64,000 bases of DNA from Pseudomonadaceae bacterium SI-3 (lineage in GTDB: Bacteria; Pseudomonadota; Gammaproteobacteria; Pseudomonadales; Pseudomonadaceae). The notes under the pieces were generated by a model. The model worked only from the letters and a program-made list of their open reading frames with translations, was not told where the DNA came from and did no database searches. The DNA lies in the NCBI GenBank assembly GCA_004010935.1, contig CP026511.1, positions 3,534,001-3,598,000 on the forward strand, written 5' to 3'. This document shows positions 55,721-64,000 of the stretch, one piece after another; the stretch's first letter is position 1; the number at the start of each line of letters is the position of its first letter. The position numbers and the translations under genes are program-made.

Positions 55721-57136
55721 ATGCGTCCGTTTTTCTTCCCTGTCGTTGCGCTGCTGCTGGCTCTGGGCCTGACGGCATGCGATGAAAACCCGCCACGCTT
55801 TGAACAGGCCGAACCAGGCGAGGCGCTATCGGGTGGCAGCACTACGGTCATCAAGTCCGACCAGAACGCCTTCTCGATGCCATCCGCCAACCTGTCACCG
55901 GTTCGCCGTCTGGACTTCAGCGTCGGCAACAGCTTCTTTCGCAACCCTTGGGTCATCGCACCCTCCTCGACGACGGCACGCGACGGTCTTGGCCCATTGC
56001 TCAACACCAACGCCTGTCAGAACTGCCACATCAAGGATGGCCGTGGCCGCCCGGCGGAAGCCGAGCGTGGCAATGCAGTGTCGATGCTGGTGCGCCTGTC
56101 GATTCCGGCAGGCAAGGAGCACGCCGAGGTTGTCCATGAGCGAGGCATCGCGCCCGAGCCCACCTATGGCGGCCAGCTGCAGGACATGGCGATTCCTGGC
56201 GTCGCGCCGGAGGGCAAGGTTCGCCTCAGCTACAGTATGCACACCGAACGATTCGCCGACGGTTTTGAGGTCGAACTACGTTCGCCGCAGCTGACAATTA
56301 CCGACCTGGGCTACGGCCCGATGCATCCCGACACGCAGTTCTCGGTCCGCGTGGCGCCCGCAATGGTCGGCCTTGGCCTGCTAGAGGCGATCCCGGAAGC
56401 GGCGATACTCGCCAACGCCGATCCGGACGACCGCAACGGTGATGGCATTTCCGGGCGCCCGAACCGGGTGTTCGATCAGGTCACACGGGAGACCAGCCTG
56501 GGTCGCTTCGGCTGGAAGGCCGGCCAGCCGAACCTGAACCAACAGAACGCTGATGCGTTCTTCAATGACATGGGTCTGACTACCAGCCTGCTGTCCGGGA
56601 ACAGCTGCACGCAAGCGCAGACTGATTGCCTGGCGATGCCCGACGGCGGCGAACCTGAAGTCAGCGACCATATTCTGTCGCTGGTGCTGTTCTATTCACG
56701 CAACCTGGGCGTACCGGCTCGACGCAACGTGGACGACCCGCAGGTCCTGGCGGGCAAGACGGTGTTCCACCGCGCGGGTTGCCAAAGCTGTCACGTCCCG
56801 AAATTCACGACTGGCGAGGCGGCCGAGCCGGAGCTCGCTAACCAGGTGATCCGCCCGTATACCGACCTGCTGCTGCATGACATGGGCGAAGGGCTGGCCG
56901 ATCACCGTCCGGAATTCGAGGCCACGGGGCGTGAATGGCGTACCCCGCCGCTCTGGGGCCTCGGCATGACCGAGGCTGTCAGCGGGCATACCCAGCTTCT
57001 GCATGACGGTCGCGCGCGCAATCCGCTCGAAGCCATACTCTGGCATGGTGGCGAAGCGGAGCGCGCCAAGCAGGCCGTGCTCGGCTTCGACAGCGATGAG
57101 CGCAGCGCCCTGCTGGCCTTTCTCGAGTCTCTTTAA
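55721..57136 (+). CDS. DUF1111 di-heme c-type oxidoreductase lipoprotein
   Basis: A 471-residue protein with lipobox LTAC near residue 20. Two haem c sites, CQNCH (about residue 105) and CQSCH (about residue 360), mark a di-heme cytochrome related to peroxidases (DUF1111, sometimes called thiol oxidoreductase). The fixed partner is imelysin, which suggests oxidation or reduction of iron in the periplasm. Family members with this pair are iron-regulated in Pseudomonas. The second imelysin gene starts 42 bases after its stop. Confidence 0.9.
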   Translation: MRPFFFPVVALLLALGLTACDENPPRFEQAEPGEALSGGSTTVIKSDQNAFSMPSANLSPVRRLDFSVGNSFFRNPWVIAPSSTTARDGLGPLLNTNACQNCHIKDGRGRPAEAERGNAVSMLVRLSIPAGKEHAEVVHERGIAPEPTYGGQLQDMAIPGVAPEGKVRLSYSMHTERFADGFEVELRSPQLTITDLGYGPMHPDTQFSVRVAPAMVGLGLLEAIPEAAILANADPDDRNGDGISGRPNRVFDQVTRETSLGRFGWKAGQPNLNQQNADAFFNDMGLTTSLLSGNSCTQAQTDCLAMPDGGEPEVSDHILSLVLFYSRNLGVPARRNVDDPQVLAGKTVFHRAGCQSCHVPKFTTGEAAEPELANQVIRPYTDLLLHDMGEGLADHRPEFEATGREWRTPPLWGLGMTEAVSGHTQLLHDGRARNPLEAILWHGGEAERAKQAVLGFDSDERSALLAFLESL

Positions 57137-57177
57137 TGCCGAACCAGACGCACCCGTGCCCAGCCCTGAGGAGCAAC

Positions 57178-58251
57178 ATGTACCCCAACCGAATCTTCCG
57201 TGCCGTCACTGCCACCGCACTGGGCCTGCTATTAGGTGCCTGTGCACCATCCGATCCATACGCGCAGACGAGCCAGGCACTGACCGAGGAAGTGCTGTTG
57301 CCGGCCTACGCCGACTGGGCCGAAGCCAACCGCCGTATGGCAGCCAGCAGCATCGCCTTCTGTGCAGACAACGAGGAGCTGGCCGATGCGCGCGAGGCGT
57401 TCCTTCAGGCGCAGCTCGCCTGGGCCGGATTGCAGTCCTTGCTGATCGGGCCGATGGGTGAGGGCAACCGTGCCTGGCAAGTACAGTTCTGGCCTGACAA
57501 GAAGAACCTGGTCGGTCGCCAGATCGGCTCGCTGCTGAAAAGGAAGCCCCAACTGACGCAGGCGGACCTGGAGAGCGGCAGCGTCGTGCTGCAAGGGCTA
57601 TCTGCCTATGAATATGTGCTGTACGACAAGGCCGTCGATCTGACCGACAGCGCGACCAAGGCGCGCTATTGTCCCTTGCTGCAAGCCATCGGTGAGCATC
57701 AGCAGAAGCTCGCAGCCGACATGCTGCAGACCTGGAGGGCCAAAGACGGCATGGCCGCCCAGCTAAGCGAATTTCCCAACGAGCGCTACGCCGAATCAGC
57801 CGAAGCGATTGCCGACCTGCTCCGAGTCCAGGTCACTGCACTGGACGGCCTGAAGAAAAAACTCGGCGCACCGCTGGGTCGCCAGAGCAAAGGCTTTCCG
57901 CAGCCCTTCCAGGCCGAAGCCTGGCGCAGCGACGCCACTCTGCCCAGCATCGATGCCGCGCTCGCAGGCGCTCAGCAGCTCTGGCTGGGCACGGATGGGA
58001 ACGGTCTCAAGGCGCTGGTACCGACCGAGCAGGCTGATCTGACCAAACGCATCGATGTCGCGTACGAAACGGCGCGCCAACATCTGGTGGATATCATGCT
58101 GCCGTTCAGCGAGTTGATTGCCGACGAAGCCGGTCGAGCACGTCTCGATGCGCTGTACCAGGACATCGATGCTTTGCACCGTCTGCACCAGACCGAACTG
58201 GCGCGCGCCCTCGGGGTGCAGATCGGCTTCAACGCTCACGACGGAGACTGA
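57178..58251 (+). CDS. Second imelysin-family lipoprotein, degenerate GxHxxE motif
   Basis: A 357-residue protein from ATG 57178, set by GAGGAGC immediately upstream. Its lipobox is LGAC near residue 21. The imelysin pattern remains in LPAYADWAEANRRM, WAGLQSLLIGPMGEGNRAWQVQFWPDKKN and QGLSAYEYVLYD, but the GxHxxE motif reads GLSAYE and has lost its His. It may keep a structural or binding role. One base separates its stop from the DUF1513 start. Confidence 0.86.
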   Translation: MYPNRIFRAVTATALGLLLGACAPSDPYAQTSQALTEEVLLPAYADWAEANRRMAASSIAFCADNEELADAREAFLQAQLAWAGLQSLLIGPMGEGNRAWQVQFWPDKKNLVGRQIGSLLKRKPQLTQADLESGSVVLQGLSAYEYVLYDKAVDLTDSATKARYCPLLQAIGEHQQKLAADMLQTWRAKDGMAAQLSEFPNERYAESAEAIADLLRVQVTALDGLKKKLGAPLGRQSKGFPQPFQAEAWRSDATLPSIDAALAGAQQLWLGTDGNGLKALVPTEQADLTKRIDVAYETARQHLVDIMLPFSELIADEAGRARLDALYQDIDALHRLHQTELARALGVQIGFNAHDGD

Positions 58252-58252
58252 T

Positions 58253-59347
58253 ATGAAACGCCGTGCTTTCCTTGGCCTGGGCAGCGCGCTGGTGGCCGCG
58301 TCAGCCGTTGGCGGCTGGACGTTGACCCATCACACTGAACAACCGCTACTTCTCTCGGCGCGTAACGATGCCGATGGCCGCCACTATGCGGTCGGCTACC
58401 GGCTCGATGGCAGCCCGGTATTTGCCACGCGGGTCAAGGAGCGCTGCCACGATGTCTATGCGCATCCGCATCTGCCGCTTGCGGTGTTCGTCGGGCGTCG
58501 ACCGAGCCGTGAAAGCTATCTGATCGACAGCCGTGACGGGACGTTGCTTCAGGTACTGACGTCACCACCTGACCGCCATTTCTATGGCCACGGAGTGTTC
58601 CACTCGAGCGGTGACTGGTTCTATACCACCGAAAACGATACCGCCGAAGCCGGTCGCGGCGTGCTTGGCGTCTATCGCGTCGAGGGCCGCCAACTGATAC
58701 GGAGCGGTGAGCGTTCGACCCACGGTATCGGGCCGCACCAGCTACTGTGGATGCCCGATGGCGAGACCCTGGTGATCGCCAACGGCGGGATCCGGACCGA
58801 GGCCGACAGCCGGGAAATGATGAATCTCCACGCCATGGAGCCCAGCCTGGTGCTGTTGCACCGCGATGGCACGCTGATCAGCAAGGAACAGTTACCCGAG
58901 CAGACGAATAGCGTGCGTCACCTCGCGGTAGCGGCGGACGGCACGGTGGTGTCGGGCCAGCAGTATGAAGGCGACCCGATAGATCCGGTGCCACTGCTGG
59001 CGATCAAGCGTCCCGGCCAGGCGTTCCAGGCGTTCCCGCTGGGTGAAGCGCAACGCCAGACCATGAACCAGTACACCGCTAGCCTGGCGATCAATGACAG
59101 CCTTCGCCTGCTAGCCGTGACCGCGCCACGTGGCAACAAGGTGTTCATCTGGGACTTGGATACAGCAGCGCTGCGTGAGGAAATTCATCTACCGGACTGT
59201 GCTGGCGTCGGGGCAGTCGAGCAAGGTTTTGTCGTCAGCTCCGGCCAGGGCCGCTGCCGCCTCGTAGACTGCACCGGCAAGGCGTTCGTCAGTACCCCGC
59301 TGCAGCTACCCCCAGGGCTTTGGGATAATCATCTGCGACTGGTCTGA
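58253..59347 (+). CDS. DUF1513 periplasmic beta-propeller-like protein
   Basis: A 364-residue protein. The N terminus MKRRAFLGLGSALVAASAVGGW is a Tat-type signal (RRAFL). Repeated WD/YVTN-like strands follow, such as DVYAHPHLPLAVFVGRRP, GHGVFHSSGDWFYTTENDTAEAGRGVLGVY and GIGPHQLLWMPDGETLVIANGGI. This matches the DUF1513 family, always found next to imelysin and di-heme genes. It probably acts in the periplasm with them; the reaction is unknown. It is the last gene of the iron-associated operon. Confidence 0.88.
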   Translation: MKRRAFLGLGSALVAASAVGGWTLTHHTEQPLLLSARNDADGRHYAVGYRLDGSPVFATRVKERCHDVYAHPHLPLAVFVGRRPSRESYLIDSRDGTLLQVLTSPPDRHFYGHGVFHSSGDWFYTTENDTAEAGRGVLGVYRVEGRQLIRSGERSTHGIGPHQLLWMPDGETLVIANGGIRTEADSREMMNLHAMEPSLVLLHRDGTLISKEQLPEQTNSVRHLAVAADGTVVSGQQYEGDPIDPVPLLAIKRPGQAFQAFPLGEAQRQTMNQYTASLAINDSLRLLAVTAPRGNKVFIWDLDTAALREEIHLPDCAGVGAVEQGFVVSSGQGRCRLVDCTGKAFVSTPLQLPPGLWDNHLRLV

Positions 59348-59465
59348 AAGCCTTCAAGTATCGAACAAGCCGGCCGAAAAGCCGGCAAGCGAACAGTCTT
59401 TCTGACTGCACGTTGGAAACTTGCCCCTAGCGCAAGCGCATCCTCTTCGATACGAGAACGCCCAG

Positions 59466-61091
59466 ATGTTCCTGAAAAAATCCCTGCGTGCCCAGCTGCT
59501 CGCGCTGATAGGCGGAAGCTTGTTGTTGATGCTGGCCATCGCGCTCGCCAGCTTTTCGTTTCTCTCCGATGACATCGGGGCGTATCAGCGTCTTCTCAAA
59601 GGACCGATCGAAGCCTCACGCCTCATTGATCAATCCAACCTCGAGTTCAAAGTGCAGGTTCAGGAGTGGAAGAACGTATTGCTGCGCGGTAAGTCTCCGG
59701 AAAACCTGGCCAAATACTGGCAGAGTTTCGAGGAACAGGAACGCAAGGTACAGACGCTGCTTGGCACCCTGATACAGCAAAGCCAGGGCGACCCGGCATT
59801 GGCGGGCCAGATCAAAAGCCTGCGTGACGAACACCTGAAGCTTGGCACGGCCTATCGCGCGGGACGCGATGCATTCATCGCTGCCGGCGCGGATCCGGCT
59901 GCAGGCGACGCGGCTGTCAAAGGCATCGACCGTGACACCAGCGAGCAGCTCAGCGCACTGGTCGCACAACTACGTGATTCGGCCCTCGGCAGCTCGGAAA
60001 CTATCAGCGAAGCGGCAGACCGGACCATCACTGTTGGGGCCCTGATCATGCTTGCCGCTGGCGTGCTGATCGGCCTGTTCAGTGCCTGGCTGGTCAATCG
60101 CAACCTGATCAATCCGATCCGCCATCTGATCGATCATGTTGCCAATCTCAGCAAGGGCAACTTCAAAGAGCGTGTGGACACCAGCCGAGCTGATGAACTG
60201 GGTCGTCTTGCGGTTGCCGCCAACGTGCTACGCGACTTCCTCGCCGATACCTTCACCCGTTTGCAGCGCAGCACATCAGATTTGGACACCGCCAGCGGGG
60301 AGCTCAACGCGATTGCGGCCCTGATGGGCCAAGGCACCCGCGAGCAGTTTTCCCGAACCGATCAGGTCGCCACAGCGATGCACGAGATGTCTGCCACCGC
60401 GCAAGAGGTCGCACGCCATGCTGCCGACGCTGCGCACGCCGCAGACGCTGCCGACCAATCAGCGCAACAAGGCGAGGCCATGATGCGCTCGACGATCGAG
60501 ACGATCACCCATATGCGTGGCGAGATCAGCAATACCGCCACCGTGATCCGTCGGCTGGAAGCCGACAGCGGTCGCATCGGCAAGGTGCTGGAAGTGATCC
60601 GCGGCATTGCCGACCAGACTAACCTGCTCGCGCTGAACGCAGCCATCGAAGCCGCCCGTGCCGGCGATGCAGGCCGCGGCTTCGCCGTGGTAGCGGATGA
60701 GGTGCGTACGTTGGCCAAGCGTACCGCCGACTCCACAGCGGAAATCCACCAAATCATCGACACCGTACAGACGGGGGCGGTGAATGCCGTGCGGGCAATC
60801 GAAAGTGGCCAGAGCCGCAGCGATGAAGGCGTCGAACAGGTCACCGAAGCGGGCGGCATGTTGCAGCGCATCACGTTGGAAGTGGAAGCGATTCGCGACA
60901 TGAACCGTCAGATCGCGACCGCTGCGGAAGAGCAGACATCCGTCGCAGAGGACATCTCACGCAACCTCACAGAGATTACCGCCATCGCCACAGCCAATCA
61001 GGACAATGTTGAGCGCACCGAGAAGGCCAGCCAGGATCTACATGGGCTGTCCGCTCAGCTCAGCGAAGTCACTCACCGCCTGGCGGGCTGA
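59466..61091 (+). CDS. Methyl-accepting chemotaxis protein with helical periplasmic sensor
   Basis: A 541-residue chemoreceptor from ATG 59466. The first membrane helix (about 10-32) is followed by a periplasmic domain of about 165 residues, predicted all-helical from its heptad-like pattern (VQVQEWKNVLLRGKSPENLAKYW). A second helix (about 196-216), HAMP and the hairpin [35 protein letters not shown] complete it. The ligand is unknown. It lies between the iron cluster and the RND pump, with no obvious functional tie to either. Confidence 0.9.
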   Translation: MFLKKSLRAQLLALIGGSLLLMLAIALASFSFLSDDIGAYQRLLKGPIEASRLIDQSNLEFKVQVQEWKNVLLRGKSPENLAKYWQSFEEQERKVQTLLGTLIQQSQGDPALAGQIKSLRDEHLKLGTAYRAGRDAFIAAGADPAAGDAAVKGIDRDTSEQLSALVAQLRDSALGSSETISEAADRTITVGALIMLAAGVLIGLFSAWLVNRNLINPIRHLIDHVANLSKGNFKERVDTSRADELGRLAVAANVLRDFLADTFTRLQRSTSDLDTASGELNAIAALMGQGTREQFSRTDQVATAMHEMSATAQEVARHAADAAHAADAADQSAQQGEAMMRSTIETITHMRGEISNTATVIRRLEADSGRIGKVLEVIRGIADQTNLLALNAAIEAARAGDAGRGFAVVADEVRTLAKRTADSTAEIHQIIDTVQTGAVNAVRAIESGQSRSDEGVEQVTEAGGMLQRITLEVEAIRDMNRQIATAAEEQTSVAEDISRNLTEITAIATANQDNVERTEKASQDLHGLSAQLSEVTHRLAG

Positions 61092-61381
61092 TTGCCAATT
61101 CAACGGAAAGGCCCTGCCCATCCGGGGCCAGGTGGAATCTGGTCGACAGGCATCTAGGGTCCCAGGGGCGCCGTTAGCGTCCCTTCCCTTACCCTCAGAC
61201 GAAGCCTGATATCTCGCTTTACTTGCACCCACTTCACGGCTAACTTCCATTCTCCTTCTGCTCCAGGGCTGAAGCGCCATGGCGGCGAATAGCTGCACCT
61301 GGCCGTGGCTCGCGTGTTCAATAGAGCTGCGTCGCTTCATAGCCATGGTCAGCCGGCTCATTACTCCAAGGAATACGGAAA

Positions 61382-62548
61382 ATGTTGCGCCGCATGCTGC
61401 TGATGCTTGGCGCGGTGATCGTCGTGGTATTGATCCTTGCCGCCCTCAAATTCAACTCGATCTACTCACAGATTCAGCAATTCAAGGCGCCGAAGCCGCC
61501 GATCAATGTCGAGGTCGTTACCTCCAGCAAGCAGCCCTGGCAGAGCCGTCTACCGGCCATCGGCACGCTTAGCGCATCGCAGGGCATCGACCTTTCGGTG
61601 GAGATCGCCGGCACCATCAGCGATGTGCAGTTCCGCTCGGGTGAAAAAGTGCGGCAGGGTCAGCCCATAGTCCTGCTCGACAGCGAGATCGAGCAGGCGA
61701 GCCTGGCAGCTGCAGAAGCGGACCTGCATCTGGCAAAGGTGGAATTCCAGCGTGCACGCAGTCTGATCGACGGACAGGCCATATCACGCAGTGAGTTTGA
61801 TCGGCTCAACGCCCAGTCGCAGAAAGCCGCCGCTACGGTCGCCCAGCTGAAGGCCAGCCTGGCGAAAAAGCGCATTCTTGCGCCCTTCTCCGGGACCATT
61901 GGGATTCGTCAGGTTGACGTCGGTGACTTCGTTGCCGCCGGCACGCCGATTGCCACCCTGCAGGACCTTTCGACGCTGTTCGTCGATTTCTACCTGGCCG
62001 AACAGCAGGTGCCATTGCTCGCCATTGGGCAAGCCGTGCGCATCCAGGTCGCCGCGTTTCCCGGCGAGCAGTTCGAGGCACGAATCGTCGCGTTGAATCC
62101 CAAGGTGGAAGTCTCCACCCGTAACGTGCAGGTGCGGGCGGAGCTGGATAACCCCGACGAACGCCTGCTGCCAGGAATGTTCGCCGATCTGCAGGTGCTG
62201 CTGCCCAGCGAGGCGCCACGGGTCGTGGTACCGGAAACTGCCCTCACCTACACCCTGTACGGCAATTCGGTTCTCGTCGTGAAGGCCGGTGAAGCGCCTA
62301 GACCCGAGGAAGGAGCTGAAGACGCCACCGAGGCTCCCGAGCGCGACGAGCCCTATCTGGTCGTGGAGCGCCGTTTCGTCGAGACCGGCGAACGCCGTGA
62401 CGGCCGCGTCGTGATCCTCGAAGGTCTGGAGCCTGGTGAACAGGTTGTTATCGCCGGTCAGCTCAAGCTGGACAACGGCGCTCATGTCGCCATCGCCGAG
62501 CAGCGCACGCTCGAACTCGAGCCAGACAGCGCGTCGGACGACCGCTGA
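61382..62548 (+). CDS. RND efflux periplasmic adaptor, MexV-like
   Basis: A 388-residue membrane-fusion protein with an N-terminal anchor helix (MLLMLGAVIVVVLILAAL). The barrel-sandwich halves are LSVEIAGTISDVQFRSGEKVRQGQPIVLLD and APFSGTIGIRQVDVGDFVAAGTPIATLQD, around a short alpha-hairpin. It links the inner-membrane pump encoded next to an outer-membrane channel. The position next to the imelysin cluster matches P. aeruginosa mexVW. The 290 bases before it (61092-61381) hold no gene; GGCCC and GGGGCC near 61110 could form a weak hairpin. The acidic insert EEGAEDATEAPERDE near residue 305 is unusual. Confidence 0.87.
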   Translation: MLRRMLLMLGAVIVVVLILAALKFNSIYSQIQQFKAPKPPINVEVVTSSKQPWQSRLPAIGTLSASQGIDLSVEIAGTISDVQFRSGEKVRQGQPIVLLDSEIEQASLAAAEADLHLAKVEFQRARSLIDGQAISRSEFDRLNAQSQKAAATVAQLKASLAKKRILAPFSGTIGIRQVDVGDFVAAGTPIATLQDLSTLFVDFYLAEQQVPLLAIGQAVRIQVAAFPGEQFEARIVALNPKVEVSTRNVQVRAELDNPDERLLPGMFADLQVLLPSEAPRVVVPETALTYTLYGNSVLVVKAGEAPRPEEGAEDATEAPERDEPYLVVERRFVETGERRDGRVVILEGLEPGEQVVIAGQLKLDNGAHVAIAEQRTLELEPDSASDDR

Positions 62549-62580
62549 CTGAGGCACTGACTACAGGGACATAGATCGCC

Positions 62581-64000
62581 ATGGCTTTTACCGACCCGTT
62601 CATACGCCGTCCCGTGCTGGCCAGCGTGATCAGCCTGCTGATCGTGCTGCTTGGCCTACAGGCTTTCAATAGCCTGGTGATTCGCCAATATCCGCAGATG
62701 GAAAGTGCGCTGATCACGGTGACCACCGCCTATCCGGGCGCCAACGCGGAAACCATCCAAGGCTACATTACCCAACCGCTGCAGCAGAGCCTGGCCAGCG
62801 CCGAAGGCGTGGACTACATGACCTCGGTCAGCCAGCAGAACGTATCGATCATCTCGGTTTACGCGCGCATCGGTGCCGATACCGACCGGCTCTACACGGA
62901 GTTGCTCAGCCAGGCCAATTCGGTGAAAAACCAGTTGCCGCAGAACGCCGAAGACCCAGTGTTGAACAAGCAAGCCGCTGATTCCACGGCGCTCATGTAC
63001 ATCAGTTTCTACAGCGAACAACTGAGCAACCCGCAGATTACCGACTACCTGTCGCGCGTCATCCAGCCGAAGCTGGCCACCCTCCCCGGCATGGCCGAGG
63101 CAGAGATCCTCGGCAATCAGGTATTCGCCATGCGCCTCTGGCTGGACCCGGTGAAGCTCGCCGCCTACGGACTCTCGGCGGGGGACGTGAACGAGGCCGT
63201 GCGCAAGTACAACTTCCTCTCGGCGGCCGGCGAGGTGAAGGGGCAGTACGTTGTCACCAGCATCAACGCTGATACCGAACTGAAGACCCCGGAGGCCTTC
63301 GCCGCCATTCCGCTGAAGACCCAGGGCGACAGCCGCGTGCTGCTCGGAGATGTGGCGCGGGTCGAAATGGGTGCTGAAAGCTACAACGCTATCAGCTCGT
63401 TCGACGGCATTCCGTCGGTCTATATCGGCGTCAAGGGCACCCCGAGCGCCAACCCGCTGGATGTGATCAGCGAAGTACGCGCCGTCATGCCGGAGATCGA
63501 GTCGCAGCTACCACCCGGCCTAAAGGTCACCATCGCCTACGACGCCACCCGCTTCATCCAGGCGTCAATCGACGAAGTGGTAAAAACCCTCGCCGAGGCC
63601 GTGGTGATCGTGATCGTCGTAGTGTTCCTGTTCCTCGGCTCGCTGCGCTCGGTGCTGATCCCGGTGGTCACCATTCCGTTGTCGATGATCGGTGTGATGT
63701 TCTTCATGCAGACCATGGGCTACTCGATCAATCTGCTGACGTTGCTGGCCATGGTGCTAGCGATCGGCCTGGTGGTCGACGATGCCATCGTGGTGGTGGA
63801 GAACATCCATCGGCACATCGAAGACGGCAAGACCCCGTTTCAGGCAGCGATCGACGGCGCGCGGGAGATCGCCATGCCGGTCGTCACCATGACCATCACC
63901 CTAGCGGCGGTCTATGCACCTATCGGTTTTCTTCAAGGCGTGACGGGCGCGCTGTTTCAGGAGTTCGCGCTGACGCTGGCTGGAGCGGTACTGATCTCCG
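62581..64000 (+). CDS. RND efflux inner-membrane pump, MexW-like (cut by window end)
   Basis: The N-terminal 473 residues of an RND pump, continuing past the window. It begins MAFTDPFIRRPVLASVISLL. FVESA-like porter sequence is followed by LPGMAEAEILGNQVFAMRLWLDP, TIAYDATRFIQASIDEVVKTL and the TM4 proton-relay stretch AIGLVVDDAIVVVENIHRHIE with the paired Asp. It exports drugs or metabolites using the proton gradient. It follows the adaptor gene by 32 bases. No outer-membrane channel gene is visible before the cut, as in mexVW, which borrows OprM. Confidence 0.9.
   Translation, partial: MAFTDPFIRRPVLASVISLLIVLLGLQAFNSLVIRQYPQMESALITVTTAYPGANAETIQGYITQPLQQSLASAEGVDYMTSVSQQNVSIISVYARIGADTDRLYTELLSQANSVKNQLPQNAEDPVLNKQAADSTALMYISFYSEQLSNPQITDYLSRVIQPKLATLPGMAEAEILGNQVFAMRLWLDPVKLAAYGLSAGDVNEAVRKYNFLSAAGEVKGQYVVTSINADTELKTPEAFAAIPLKTQGDSRVLLGDVARVEMGAESYNAISSFDGIPSVYIGVKGTPSANPLDVISEVRAVMPEIESQLPPGLKVTIAYDATRFIQASIDEVVKTLAEAVVIVIVVVFLFLGSLRSVLIPVVTIPLSMIGVMFFMQTMGYSINLLTLLAMVLAIGLVVDDAIVVVENIHRHIEDGKTPFQAAIDGAREIAMPVVTMTITLAAVYAPIGFLQGVTGALFQEFALTLAGAVLIS

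Overview
The window is high-GC, densely coded DNA from a gammaproteobacterium of the Pseudomonas / Stutzerimonas (P. stutzeri-like) type. The main support is gene order. The purine-catabolism block runs xdhABC, guaD, GntR, NCS2 permease, hiuH, puuE, uraD, alc, allA, puuD. A second block runs bifA, imelysin, di-heme oxidase, imelysin, DUF1513 protein, mexVW-like pump. braCDEFG is also present. All three arrangements are familiar from Pseudomonas. No rRNA, tRNA, CRISPR array or prophage was seen.

Layout. 1-4380 (minus strand): a truncated Hsp70-like protein, an MFS transporter, a hydroxypyruvate-isomerase-like protein and a tartronate-semialdehyde-reductase-like dehydrogenase. 4449-5854 (minus): a protealysin-like M4 metalloprotease followed by its presumed inhibitor, emfourin. 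6023-7197 (minus): three tandem small paralogues of unknown function, one with a perfect CRP/Vfr-type palindrome upstream. 7521-10889 (plus): an ABC importer of the phosphonate/phosphite/selenate type. 11420-16444 (plus): the branched-chain amino-acid importer braCDEFG. 16648-18710: 8-oxoguanine deaminase and a nucleoside 2-deoxyribosyltransferase, convergent. 19564-25850: xanthine dehydrogenase, its maturation factor and guanine deaminase. 26098-29842: an IS110-family insertion and a zinc-type ABC importer with a Zur-like box, which separate guaD from the rest of the purine genes. 30199-39103: the GntR regulator, an NCS2 permease, a LysE-type exporter, then 5-hydroxyisourate hydrolase, allantoinase, OHCU decarboxylase, allantoicase, ureidoglycolate lyase and membrane urate oxidase PuuD. 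39312-47992: two more NCS2 permeases around a Kef-type antiporter, a Tsx-like outer-membrane channel, a chemoreceptor and a RutR-like TetR regulator. 48193-52517: BifA-type phosphodiesterase, a spermidine-synthase-like protein and a PAS-GAF-GGDEF protein. 52556-54020 (minus): LemA and a GIDE-type membrane protein with an EF-hand. 54209-59347: an iron-associated imelysin / di-heme cluster with Fur-like boxes. 59466-61091: a second chemoreceptor. 61382-64000: a MexVW-like RND pump, cut by the window end.

How the genes work together. Guanine is deaminated by GuaD to xanthine and XdhAB oxidises xanthine to urate. PuuD, HiuH and UraD convert urate to allantoin, and PuuE, Alc and AllA take allantoin to glyoxylate and urea. 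The dehydrogenase and isomerase at 2714-4380 could handle C3 acids formed from glyoxylate, although no glyoxylate carboligase lies in the window. Three permeases and a Tsx-like porin would supply purines, and the adjacent Cache-type chemoreceptor may sense them.

Two families of palindromes recur in front of these genes. TTGTNNACAA occurs beside the GntR gene and its presumed targets. TTGACY-N4-RGTCAG, close to the published RutR consensus, occurs before xdhA and the first NCS2 permease. The window therefore suggests a two-regulator purine regulon that couples transport, catabolism and taxis. A REP-like paired hairpin (core GTAGGGTGGGCT) is scattered through the purine region, and the IS110 element appears to sit in the loop of one copy.
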